Assembly (NCBI RefSeq): GCF_900108485.1
Contig: NZ_FNXF01000019.1
Span: 1 to 64,000, forward strand
Reading direction: 5' to 3'
DNA length: 64,000 bases
Source of the DNA: Rheinheimera pacifica
GTDB lineage: Bacteria > Pseudomonadota > Gammaproteobacteria > Enterobacterales > Alteromonadaceae
Below, piece after piece: positions 27,403 through 37,000 of this stretch. Position 1 is the stretch's first letter, and each line of letters starts with the position of its first letter. The notes under the pieces are model-generated. The model made no database searches. It worked only from the letters and a program-made list of their open reading frames with translations, and was not told the origin of the DNA. The position numbers were made by a program, and so were the translations under genes.

Positions 27403-28335
27403 GTGGTTCAGGCTCCGCGATTCAACTGGCGTTTTTTATTACCGCAATACTGGCTAATTTGGTTCGGTGCTGCTTTGTTATGGCTGCTTAGCTGGTTACC
27501 TTACCGGGTGTTAATGATATTAGGTTCAGGCTTGGGCAGCTTGTTGTATAAAGTACTGAAATCACGCCGTAAGGTGGCATTACGTAATATCGAATTGTGC
27601 TTTCCTCAGATGCCGGCAGATGAGCAAGTGGCGCTGGTAAAACGAAATTTTGCCGAAACCGGCAGAGCACTGTTTGATACCGTGATTGGCTGGTGGTGGC
27701 CGCAATGGCGGATACGCCGCATTGCCCTGTTTAAAGGGTATGAACATATCGCTGCCGCGCGGGCTGAGGGTAAAGGTGTGCTATTACTTGCCCCCCATGT
27801 CCTGCACCTGGAAGGCGTGTGCCGGGCTTTTGGCCTGACGCATCCCAGTATTGGTTTTTACCGGCCTCACAATAACCCCTTGCTGGATTACCTGACCTAC
27901 CATGGCCGCAGCAAAAGCAATAAATACATGATAGGCAAGCGCGATGTAAAAGGCCTGATCCGGGCGCTGAATCAGGGCGAAGTGTGTTTTTATCTGCCGG
28001 ATCAGGATTATGGCCGCACCAAAGCTGAATTTGTGCCGTTTTTTGCTGTTAAGGATACCGCGTCAACCACCGGTACTTTGCTATTTGCCAATGTTGCCAA
28101 TTGTGCTGTAATACCGGTCATTACCCGCCGTCTGCCAGGCAGCCAGGGCTATGAAATAGAAGTACAACCTGCGCTGGAACCGTTTCCTACCGGCGATGAT
28201 AAAGCTGATGTTACCCGGGTAAATCAGTGGGTAGAGCAGGTGGTACTGCGCGCGCCTGAGCAGTATATGTGGTTACACCGGCGTTTTAAAACCCGACCGG
28301 ATCCTGATGCACCGTCATTGTATAAAGGAAGCTGA
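27403..28335 (+). CDS. lpxL: lipid A lauroyl-type acyltransferase, LpxL/HtrB family
   Basis: Adds a secondary acyl chain to Kdo2-lipid IVA at the inner membrane. 310 aa. N-terminal anchor (LIWFGAALLWLLSWLPY), HX4E motif HVLHLEG, YRPHNNPLLD, and PDQDYG. GTG start at 27403 with GAGG seven bases upstream; an overlapping ATG at 27398 is in another frame. The symbol is by family; LpxL, LpxM and LpxP cannot be told apart with certainty, though PDQDYG favours LpxL/P. Confidence 0.9.
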   Translation: MVQAPRFNWRFLLPQYWLIWFGAALLWLLSWLPYRVLMILGSGLGSLLYKVLKSRRKVALRNIELCFPQMPADEQVALVKRNFAETGRALFDTVIGWWWPQWRIRRIALFKGYEHIAAARAEGKGVLLLAPHVLHLEGVCRAFGLTHPSIGFYRPHNNPLLDYLTYHGRSKSNKYMIGKRDVKGLIRALNQGEVCFYLPDQDYGRTKAEFVPFFAVKDTASTTGTLLFANVANCAVIPVITRRLPGSQGYEIEVQPALEPFPTGDDKADVTRVNQWVEQVVLRAPEQYMWLHRRFKTRPDPDAPSLYKGS

Positions 28336-28338
28336 ATT

Positions 28339-28926
28339 ATGTGGTTTTGGTTTCGTAGCATAGTGTTGCTGCTGGTGTTGGGTGGTATAGGCTATTTGTT
28401 AATGACCAAGCCAGATTTTTTGATCCGTAAAGACTCTGTCAATCAGGCCGCTGACGGCTTCAGCCAGTTTTATAGTAAAATCCGAGGCTCTATCGCAGAT
28501 GGCGCCAGAGAATTATCTAAATTCAAGTTAGACCTGCCCGACACCAGCGATAAGCTGACACTGCAGTTACAACAACGGGCTAAAGTGGTGGTGCCGGGCG
28601 CCCCAAACTGGCGCGGCCAGGTAATTGACCGCCGGTTTCGTGAAGGTGACACCGTTAAAACCAAACTAAGCGAGTATGCCAGAGCTGAAAACATAGAGCT
28701 GTTCTGGACCTTGCCACGCGATTATGTGGTAAAGCAGTATTTTCAGGTCGATAGCAGCCTTATTGACACCGTGTATCAGGTAGCGCAGGCAATAGCGCCG
28801 GATTTTCAATCACCGGTAATCAGCTTTTACTGCCCACGCGAACGGGCCGCTGTTATCACAGACAAAGCCAATGAGCACCTGAGCGAACATTGTATCCCGG
28901 CCAATACTAAGCCTAAGGCTGATTAA
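28339..28926 (+). CDS. membrane-anchored TcpQ-like protein
   Basis: 195 aa. A single N-terminal membrane helix (WFWFRSIVLLLVLGGIGYLL) is followed by a spacer and a C-terminal domain (about 90-165). The pattern WRGQVIDRRFREGDTVKTKL and ENIELFWTLPRDY resembles the TcpQ / pilus-associated domain. Two cysteines near the end (FYCPRE and EHCIP) may pair. It follows lpxL by three bases and overlaps the convergent glnE by 14 bases. Role in the envelope is inferred only from topology. Confidence 0.6.
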   Translation: MWFWFRSIVLLLVLGGIGYLLMTKPDFLIRKDSVNQAADGFSQFYSKIRGSIADGARELSKFKLDLPDTSDKLTLQLQQRAKVVVPGAPNWRGQVIDRRFREGDTVKTKLSEYARAENIELFWTLPRDYVVKQYFQVDSSLIDTVYQVAQAIAPDFQSPVISFYCPRERAAVITDKANEHLSEHCIPANTKPKAD

Positions 28927-31720
28927 ACAGCTGCCGCCAGCATTGTTCTACCGTCTGCTTTGCCTGCGCCAGGCTGTCTTGTTCTGGCAACGTTGCCGGA
29001 GCCAACGTCTGGCGATGGCCCGCACCACGTAATAACTGATAAGCCTGTTGCAACTGCTGCACTTGTTGTGGTGGTAATAAACCACATTCTGCTGCGGCAT
29101 CCAGAATACGGATATTGTCGCTGTAGCGGTATAGTTGCGCGTGCTTCGCGGCATAGCCCAGCACCAGATACTGGCTGATAAACTCCAGATCAACGATCCC
29201 ACCTGTGCTGTGTTTAGGATCTGCCGATGCTACGCCATGATGCTGGCGCAACTTTTCGCGCATTTGCAGTACTTCTTCACGCAATTTAGCCAGATCACGT
29301 GGTTGGCTTACTATCTGCTGGCGGATATGTTCAAACTTCTGCCGTATGGCAGTGCTGCCATAAATAGCCCGCGCTCGCACCAGCGCCTGATGCTCCCAGG
29401 TCCAGGCTTCCTGGCGCATATACTCGGCATAGGTTTGAATATGGATCGCCAGTAACCCCGAGTTCCCGGATGGCCGCAACCGGGTATCTATGTCATACAA
29501 CACACCGCTGTTGGTGCGGGTGGTACACAGGTGCAGCACCCGTTGTACCAGCTTTAAATAAAACTGGCGCGAGTCAATGGCCCGCTCGCCCGACGTGGCT
29601 TGCTGCGTATCGCACTGATGCACAAAAACTAAATCCAGATCCGAGCCATAACCCAGCTCCAGCCCGCCCAGTTTGCCATAAGCAATGACGGCAAAACCTT
29701 TGTCGCCGTCGGTTAGGCCGGCAGGCACACCATAGCGTTCTGTCATCTGCTGCCAGGCCAGCTCTACCACCTGCGCCAGCAATACTTCTGCCAGCCAGGT
29801 CAGATGATCGCTGACTTTCATCAGCGGCAGCACACCGCTGATATCAGCCGCAGCAATGCGTAATTGCTGTGCTTGCTTATATTGACGCAAGGTTTCCATT
29901 AACAGTTCCAGATCATCAGACGACACCCGCAGCATGTGCTGGCGCAGCCGGTCCTGGTAATCGGCCTGAGTAGCAACCTGATACAACTGCGCCGGGTCGA
30001 TCAGTTCGTCCAGCAGCATAGGATAACGCGACAATTGCTCTGCCAGCCAACCGCTTTGGGTACATAACAGTACCAATTGCTGCAGGGCAGCCGGGTTTTC
30101 AAACAGTAGTTCAAGGTAGGCGGTACGGGTAACAATCTGACGGAATACCCCTAATACCCGGCTTAGCACCGTTGGCGACGAGCGCTGCTGTTGCAGCATA
30201 TGCAACAACAATGGGATAAGCTTGGCCAGAAAATCACGGCCACGCGGGCCAACACTACGTTTTTGGCAATCCAGCTTAAATTGCTGCAACAAATTAATCA
30301 GTTCAATAGCGTCCGGTGCAGTTAGCCATTCCAGTTGAGTTGCCAGTTCTTCTGCCGGTTGTTCGCTGTCCCAGATCAACCGGCCCAGGGTAATTTCCTG
30401 CTGCTCCAGCTCTTCACCGTTATCAATAACCAGTTTAAATTGCCGGTGCACTCTGGCCATAGCGCTGTCGATCTGTTGTTGCAACTGCTCCCAGTTATCC
30501 AGCCCTAAAGACACCAGCAACTGGGCCTGCGTCAGCCCGTCTTGCGGTAAAGTTTGGGTTTGCTGATCATCAATACCCTGCAAAGCTTGCTCTACAGTAC
30601 GCAGCAACAAATAATCGTCCTGCAGTTCGGTAACCTGTTGCCAGGTTAATACCTCTTCATCTGCCAGCACCGGCAGCGCCTTTAATAAGGCCGGCTGTTG
30701 CATCGCTGGGATCCGGCCACCGCGGATTAACTGCAGGGTTTGTACAATAAACTCAACTTCGCGAATGCCTCCCACACCCAGTTTAATATTGTTGCGCCGG
30801 TTCAGCCGGCGGTTTTCCTGCTCAATTTGCTGTTTCATCCGCCGCAGCGATTCAATGGCAGAAAAATCAATATAACGCCGGTAAATAAAAGGCTTAAGCA
30901 ACTGCTGCAACTCGGTACTGTAGTAACCGTCGGGGTTAAGAATACGGGCTTTTAACATGGCGTAGCGTTCCCACTCGCGCCCTTGCTCCTGATAATAATC
31001 TTCCATGGCGGCAAAGCTCAGCGCAAGCGGGCCACTGTCACCAAAAGGCCGCAGCCGCATATCTACCCGATAAACAAAGCCATCGGCCGTCACCTGATGC
31101 AAAGCAGCGATCAATTTTTGCCCCAGCCGGGTAAAAAATTGCTGGTTTTCACAACTGCGCCGCCCACCCGACGTTTCACCATTGGCCGGATAAGTAAAAA
31201 TAAGATCAATATCAGACGAAAAGTTCAGCTCAGCACCACCCAGCTTACCCATGCCCAATACCAGTAAAGGCATAGCATTGCCGTGTTCATCCTTTGGTGT
31301 ACCCCACTGCGAACTCAACTGCTGGTACGCCCAATGGTAAGCGGCATTAATTAAGGTATCTGCCAGTTGTGATACCAACTGCAGGCTGCGGCTAACGGTT
31401 TGCAATTTAAGCATATCAGCGGCAAGAATGCGGCATAGCTGCGCATTACGGCAACGGCGCAGTGCGGCAAAAGCAGCGGCATCATCCAATATCTGCTCTT
31501 GTGGCAGTGCTACCACCGGCTGCTGTAATTGTTGCAACAGTATAGTGCTGTCGGTCAGCTCGGCCAGCAATACAGGTTGTTGTTGCAAGGTTCGGCCAAT
31601 AAAACTGCTGCCACTTAACAACCTGCGCAACACTGTCTGTGCATCTGCATTAAGGCCGTCAAGTTCAAACCGGCTTAACATCTGGTTTAGATAACTTTGC
31701 AACACCGTTTCAGCCGCCAT
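28913..31720 (-). CDS. glnE: glutamine synthetase adenylyltransferase/deadenylase
   Basis: Adds and removes AMP on glutamine synthetase in response to PII, tuning nitrogen assimilation. 935 aa with the two nucleotidyltransferase domains: GMGKLGGAELNFSSDIDLIF in the N-terminal half (deadenylase) and AYGKLGGLELGYGSDLDLVF in the C-terminal half (adenylase), each followed by an RLRP motif. It follows the ygiF-like gene by 12 bases, as in E. coli. Confidence 0.97.
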   Translation of the reverse strand: MAAETVLQSYLNQMLSRFELDGLNADAQTVLRRLLSGSSFIGRTLQQQPVLLAELTDSTILLQQLQQPVVALPQEQILDDAAAFAALRRCRNAQLCRILAADMLKLQTVSRSLQLVSQLADTLINAAYHWAYQQLSSQWGTPKDEHGNAMPLLVLGMGKLGGAELNFSSDIDLIFTYPANGETSGGRRSCENQQFFTRLGQKLIAALHQVTADGFVYRVDMRLRPFGDSGPLALSFAAMEDYYQEQGREWERYAMLKARILNPDGYYSTELQQLLKPFIYRRYIDFSAIESLRRMKQQIEQENRRLNRRNNIKLGVGGIREVEFIVQTLQLIRGGRIPAMQQPALLKALPVLADEEVLTWQQVTELQDDYLLLRTVEQALQGIDDQQTQTLPQDGLTQAQLLVSLGLDNWEQLQQQIDSAMARVHRQFKLVIDNGEELEQQEITLGRLIWDSEQPAEELATQLEWLTAPDAIELINLLQQFKLDCQKRSVGPRGRDFLAKLIPLLLHMLQQQRSSPTVLSRVLGVFRQIVTRTAYLELLFENPAALQQLVLLCTQSGWLAEQLSRYPMLLDELIDPAQLYQVATQADYQDRLRQHMLRVSSDDLELLMETLRQYKQAQQLRIAAADISGVLPLMKVSDHLTWLAEVLLAQVVELAWQQMTERYGVPAGLTDGDKGFAVIAYGKLGGLELGYGSDLDLVFVHQCDTQQATSGERAIDSRQFYLKLVQRVLHLCTTRTNSGVLYDIDTRLRPSGNSGLLAIHIQTYAEYMRQEAWTWEHQALVRARAIYGSTAIRQKFEHIRQQIVSQPRDLAKLREEVLQMREKLRQHHGVASADPKHSTGGIVDLEFISQYLVLGYAAKHAQLYRYSDNIRILDAAAECGLLPPQQVQQLQQAYQLLRGAGHRQTLAPATLPEQDSLAQAKQTVEQCWRQLFNQP

Positions 31721-31732
31721 ATGCTCCCCGCT

Positions 31733-32635
31733 TTACACGCTTTGATACAGATATTCAGACACAGCCAGCAGTAACTCATTGTAACGGCGCCAGCCAAACA
31801 CTTCTGCATTTTGCAGCACGGCGTCAGCCAAAGCAGCGGCTTCCCCGGCTAAGTGCGGTATTTGTGCTTGCTGGACCAAAGACAATGACAACGCAGTTAA
31901 AGCCTGGCTGGCTATATTAAGTGCTGCCGCCTGCTGTGTTTGCCCGTAGCTTGCCTCAGCTTGCTGCAACGCACGGATTTGCGCCAGTAAAGTAGTACCC
32001 GCATGCTGTGGTAATGCCAGTGGTTGCTGCGTACGCAGGCTGTATCCCCGCGCAGCTTTACTCTGCCAGCCGGTGCGCAGTGGCAATTGTTGTAGTAAGA
32101 TTTTGGCCAGTGCAAATAACTGCAGGGCGTTACCGCTAATCAGCTCCAGTTCCAGCTCGGCAATAGGCTGGCTGTGGCTGCCGGCGCGAATTTCGCCCTG
32201 ATCATACGCCAGTTCAACTTCGCTGCCATCGGCACAGCGCAGCAACCAGCTCTGCCGGTTAAAATCGGTACAGAACAGTTCGATCAATTGCTGCTGTAAC
32301 TGTGGTACATCGGTCTGCTCTGGCCAGATTTCTGCAGGAAAAGCATCCAGCTTTGGCACAACGCCGTCGCAGGGAACATTATATTCCGGCCGCATTTGCA
32401 TAGCGCCGTGCTGACTACCTGCTAACTTAATAGTTTGTTCATAACGTCCCTGCTTTAACCGGCTACGCAGCCCCATATCATGGCGGCGGAACCAGTTGTC
32501 GGCAGTATCAAAATAGGCATTTAATAAGCTGTTATGCCCGGCATGCTGCAGCTCTCCCAGTTGCGGAATCAACTGCACTAAACTGCCGAGCCCGGCGGGC
32601 GGCAGCAGATACTTCAGCTCAAGTTCAGTACTCAT
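31733..32635 (-). CDS. ygiF: CYTH-fold inorganic triphosphatase, YgiF-like
   Basis: Hydrolyses tripolyphosphate. 300 aa. The CYTH signature ELELKY is at residues 4-9, and the tunnel residues appear as YFDT, LRSRLKQGRYEQTIK, AYDQGEI and IAELELELISG. A helical C-terminal region resembling CHAD follows (about 205-300). Upstream of glnE as in E. coli. Enzymatic specificity is by family. Confidence 0.88.
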   Translation of the reverse strand: MSTELELKYLLPPAGLGSLVQLIPQLGELQHAGHNSLLNAYFDTADNWFRRHDMGLRSRLKQGRYEQTIKLAGSQHGAMQMRPEYNVPCDGVVPKLDAFPAEIWPEQTDVPQLQQQLIELFCTDFNRQSWLLRCADGSEVELAYDQGEIRAGSHSQPIAELELELISGNALQLFALAKILLQQLPLRTGWQSKAARGYSLRTQQPLALPQHAGTTLLAQIRALQQAEASYGQTQQAAALNIASQALTALSLSLVQQAQIPHLAGEAAALADAVLQNAEVFGWRRYNELLLAVSEYLYQSV

Positions 32636-32769
32636 TGGTTACTCTGTGCGTCGCACTGACGGCCAGAGGCCGCGCAGCTGCTTTTAACCCTTGTCAATTG
32701 CAGCACAACTCCCTATCATCCAAGATATTGGCTGCAAAGCGGTTTCATTTAAATAAGCTCAGGATACCT

Positions 32770-33369
32770 ATGTTCAGATTAATTAAAAGCACCCTGCTGG
32801 TATTATTTTCAGCCTGGTTGGTGGCGCTTTCCGTTCAGGCCAGTGCGCAAGAAGGCTCTAAGCCTGCATTTATCAGTGATGCCTTATTTGTCTTTTTGCA
32901 TTCTGGCCCTAACAACCAGTACCGTATCATAGGCACCGTTAACGCTGGCCAGAGTGTTACTTTTCTGCGGGAAGACAGCGCCACCGGCTATGCCGAAATT
33001 CAGGTTGACGGTAAAACCGGCTGGCTACCAAAAGAACATGTTACCTACACGCCAGGATTGGTTACCCAGTTAGAAAAGCTTAAAGCTGAATATGCCCAAT
33101 ATAACGAAACAGTGAATGCACTGGAGCAACAACGGGATCAGTTAAACAGCCAGCTCAATGAAGCCGTATCGGAGCGGCAAAAAGCCGTCGAGCAACTGGA
33201 GCAGGCCAACCGCGCCTACGAGCAACTAAAAGTGCAACTGGAAAATACCCAAAGCTCGATCTGGGAAAAACCGATGGTGCTGGGTTCATTAATCCTGCTG
33301 GCAGGGTTAATTTTTGGCTTACTGTTGCCACTGTTAATGCCCAAGCGCCGCAACAGCGAGCGCTGGTAA
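32770..33369 (+). CDS. ygiM: SH3-domain membrane protein, YgiM-like (TIGR04211)
   Basis: 199 aa from the ATG at 32770, which has AGGATACCT upstream. Signal peptide, then a bacterial SH3 domain (about 30-95; SDALFVFLHSGPNNQYRIIG, TGWLPKEHV), a long Gln/Glu coiled coil (about 100-165) and a C-terminal membrane helix (LGSLILLAGLIFGLLLPLLM) with a basic tail. Divergent from ygiF-like; in E. coli the ygiM gene precedes cca. Periplasmic role uncertain. Confidence 0.88.
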   Translation: MFRLIKSTLLVLFSAWLVALSVQASAQEGSKPAFISDALFVFLHSGPNNQYRIIGTVNAGQSVTFLREDSATGYAEIQVDGKTGWLPKEHVTYTPGLVTQLEKLKAEYAQYNETVNALEQQRDQLNSQLNEAVSERQKAVEQLEQANRAYEQLKVQLENTQSSIWEKPMVLGSLILLAGLIFGLLLPLLMPKRRNSERW

Positions 33370-33380
33370 CTATTATTAGT

Positions 33381-33887
33381 TTAGCCCGCTAACGGCGGGC
33401 TATCTGTTGCTTTAAGCGGTAAACCTGTGTCGCTCTTAACCTGCTCTATCACCACGTAGGTATGCGTTTGCGCCACGCCGGGTAAATCGACAATTAATGA
33501 TAGTATGCTGCGATAGGCGTCCATATTAGGCAGGCGCAGTTTCAACAAATAGTCAAAACCACCCGCCACCATATGACACTCGGCCACCTGCGGAATTTGT
33601 ACTACCGCATCACGGAATTTATCAAACACCTCGCTGGTGGTCCTGTCCAGCGTGACCTGAATAAAAGCCGCCGTACCAAAACCCAGCTTGGCAGCATTTA
33701 ACCGCGCGCCAAAGCCGTCGATATAGCCTTCTTTTTCCAGCCGTTTTACCCGTTCAATGCAAGGGCTGGCACTTAAATTCACTTTTTTTGCCAAATCAAC
33801 ATTGGCTATACGGCCGTCGCGCTGCAGTGTATCCAGAATACTGATATCAATCCGGTCCAGCCCTTTTGTCTTCACAGGTGTATTCAT
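33381..33887 (-). CDS. Lrp/AsnC-family regulator, likely of putA
   Basis: 168 aa. Helix-turn-helix half (DRIDISILDTLQRDGRIANV, then SASPCIERVKRLEKEGYIDG) and RAM half (VAECHMVAGGFDYLLKLRLP; GVAQTHTYVVIEQV), close to E. coli Lrp in layout. It is divergent from putA across 132 bases. In bacteria whose PutA lacks a DNA-binding domain, Lrp-type PutR proteins control proline use. That role is inference from position. Confidence 0.88.
   Translation of the reverse strand: MNTPVKTKGLDRIDISILDTLQRDGRIANVDLAKKVNLSASPCIERVKRLEKEGYIDGFGARLNAAKLGFGTAAFIQVTLDRTTSEVFDKFRDAVVQIPQVAECHMVAGGFDYLLKLRLPNMDAYRSILSLIVDLPGVAQTHTYVVIEQVKSDTGLPLKATDSPPLAG
33382..33402. terminator. bidirectional terminator overlapping the lrp-like 3' end
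   Basis: TAGCCCGC and GCGGGCTA form a perfect 8-bp stem with a five-base loop. The stem is made of the last codons of the regulator gene (PPLAG-stop), so the coding end doubles as the terminator for the convergent ygiM-like gene. Confidence 0.7.
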
Positions 33888-33959
33888 AGCAGTAAGTTTT
33901 CTGGTTTTAGTTAAAGTTTACAGAATTATATAGGGTTAAACCGCAAAAATAACCACCCT

Positions 33960-33990
33960 ATGCGGCAGACTTTTCACTAAAATGCCGCAT
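33960..33990. repeat. inverted repeat in the putA 5' region
   Basis: ATGCGGCA (33960-33967) and TGCCGCAT (33983-33990) are perfect 8-base inverses with a 15-base spacer. The right arm is 30 bases before the putA ATG, which has AGGAAG upstream. It may be a regulator site or a leader hairpin. Confidence 0.55.
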
Positions 33991-34019
33991 TCTCTGTTCT
34001 TGTCAGGAAGCTAACTGCC

Positions 34020-37000
34020 ATGTTGTATAACGGTTCCCTGGTTGCCAACCAACCGCTGCGTCAAACTATTCGTGACTTCTATCGTGCTGATGAAGATAAG
34101 GTACTCGATTACCTGCTACCACTGGCCGACATTGGTGTTAATGCCCGCAGCCGGGCTTGGGAACGGGCACGCCAGTTAGTGCTGACTATCCGCCAGGCTC
34201 AGGTAGGTAAAGGTGGTGTGGATGCGCTGCTAAATGAGTTTTCGTTGTCGACCGAAGAAGGCCTGGTGCTGATGTGTCTGGCCGAAGCGCTGCTGCGTGT
34301 ACCGGATAAAACCACCGCCGACCGCCTTATCCGCGACAAATTATCACAAGGTGACTGGAGCTCGCATCTGGGTAACAGCAGCTCATTGTTTGTTAACGCC
34401 TCGGCCTGGGGCTTGCTGTTAACCGGCAAGCTGGTGAACTACTCTGACGAGCAGAAAAAACAACAATTTGGCTTATTAAAGCGTACCTGCGGCCGCCTGG
34501 GCGAACCGGTGATCCGCCAGGCAGTGCGTTATGCCATGCAGATAATGGGCGCGCAGTTTGTTATGGGCACCACTATAGGCGCCGCGCTGGAACGCGCGTC
34601 TGAGATGGAAGCAAAAGGTTTTCGTTATTCTTACGATATGCTGGGCGAAGGCGCCCGCACTATGGACGATGCTAACCGCTATTTTGACAGTTATATGCGG
34701 GCTATTGATACCATAGGCAAAGCAGCAAAAGGCCGCGGCCCGTTTAACAGCCCCGGTATTTCGGTAAAGCTGTCGGCTATTCATCCGCGTTATGAATTCA
34801 GCCACCGTGACCGGGTTATCGAAGAGTTAGTGCCACGGGTAAAACAGCTGGCACTGGCAGCTAAAGCCTATGATATTGGCTTTACCATTGATGCCGAAGA
34901 AGCTGACCGGCTGGATATTTCACTGGATATTATTGCTGCAGTATTCAGCGATCCGGCCTTGGGTAACTGGGAAGGTTTCGGCCTGGCAGTACAGGCCTAC
35001 CAGAAGCGCGGTATTCATGTTATTGAATGGCTGCGCGATTTAACCTTAAAAGTTGGCCGTAAAATGATGGTGCGGCTGGTTAAAGGTGCCTACTGGGATA
35101 CCGAAATCAAGCTCAGCCAGCTTGAAGGCTTTAGTGACTTCCCGGTATTTAGCCGTAAACCGTCTACTGATGTGTCTTATCAGGCTTGTGCGAAAAAAAT
35201 GCTTAGCTACCGCGACAGCATTTACCCGCAATTTGCCACCCATAATGCCTACACTGTGGCCACTATTATGGAGATGACCAAAGATTACAGCGGTTTTGAA
35301 TTCCAGCGCCTGCACGGTATGGGTGATGCGCTGTACGACGAAATAGTGATCAAAGATAAGATCCCGTGCCGCATTTATGCCCCGGTGGGCGAGCACTCCG
35401 ATTTGCTGGCTTACTTAGTACGCCGTTTGCTGGAAAATGGCGCTAACAGCTCCTTTGTTAACAACATTATTGATGAAACTATTCCGGTAGAATCACTGCT
35501 AACTGACGCGGTAGAAACCGTGCGCGGCTGGAAGCAAAAACGTAACCAGCAAATTCCGCTGCCTGCAGATTTATATGGCACAGAGCGCAAAAACTCCAAT
35601 GGTTTGGATCTCACCGACATTGATCAATTGGAAGCGGTAAAAGCGGCCATGACCCAATGGTTTGAAACGGTTAAGCAGATCCCGGTGCAGCCTGACGCCG
35701 TGCCGGTAACTAACCCGGCCCAGCTTGATGAAACTATCGGCTACCTGCAATATGCCGATAAAGACAAGATGCAGCAAATTCTGGCCAATGCTGAAACGGC
35801 CTTTCATAGCTGGTCAGCAACAGATATTACTGAACGCGCTGCACTGTTACGCCGCATTGCTGACGCATTGGAAACACACCGCAACGAACTACTGGCCCTT
35901 TGTGTAAAAGAAGCCGGTAAAACGCTGGGCGACAGTGTGGCGGAAGTGCGCGAAGCTATCGACTTCTGCCGTTATTACGCTGTCCGAGCTGAAGAGCTGT
36001 TTGCCCAGCCCGAGCAAGCCCGTGGCGTATTTCTGTGTATCAGCCCGTGGAATTTCCCGCTGGCGATTTTCTTAGGCCAGGTTGCAGCCGCTATAGTGGT
36101 AGGAAATACCGTAGTAGCTAAACCTGCCGAACAAACCAGTTTAATTGCAGTACGTACTGTAGACATTATGCGCCAGTGCGGCATGCCAGAGCATGTAGTA
36201 CAACTGGTTATCGCGCCGGGTAGCCAGGTTGGCCAGCACATAGTGCCAGACAGCCGCATTCAGGGTGTGATGTTTACCGGTTCTACTGAAACCGGTTGCT
36301 GGATAGCACGTAAACTGGCTGAGCGTGGTGGCGAACCGGTGCCGCTGATTGCCGAAACCGGCGGCCAGAACTGTATGATAGTCGACTCAACTGCCCTGCC
36401 AGAGCAGGTAGTAGACGATGTGATTTCTTCCGGCTTCCAAAGTGCCGGCCAGCGCTGTTCGGCGCTGCGGGTACTGTTTTTGCAGGAAGACGTGGCCGAT
36501 AAAATTATCACCATGCTAAAAGGCGCGATGGCAGAGCTGCATGTGGGCGACCCGCAGTGGCTTAGTACTGATCTGGGCCCGGTCATTGATGCTAAAGCGC
36601 ATGAACGGTTAAACAGCCATGTGCAGTACTTAGCCGACAAAGCCACTTTACATTACGAGTGTGCTATTCCCGCAGGCGATCGTCATTACTTCTTTGCACC
36701 GCGTTTATATGAAATCAGTGACCTGACCGTGTTAGAGCGTGAAGTGTTCGGCCCGGTAGTACACATTATCCGCTTTAAAGCTGACGAGGTTGATAATATT
36801 ATTAACCAGATCAATGCTACCGGCTATGGCCTGACAATGGGCGTACACAGCCGTATTGAGCAATTTACTAACCGGGTAGCCCGCGATATTAAAGCCGGCA
36901 ATATTTATGTAAACCGCAATATGATCGGTGCTGTCGTTGGCGTGCAACCTTTTGGCGGCCGTGGTTTATCCGGTACCGGCCCTAAAGCGGGTGGCCCTTT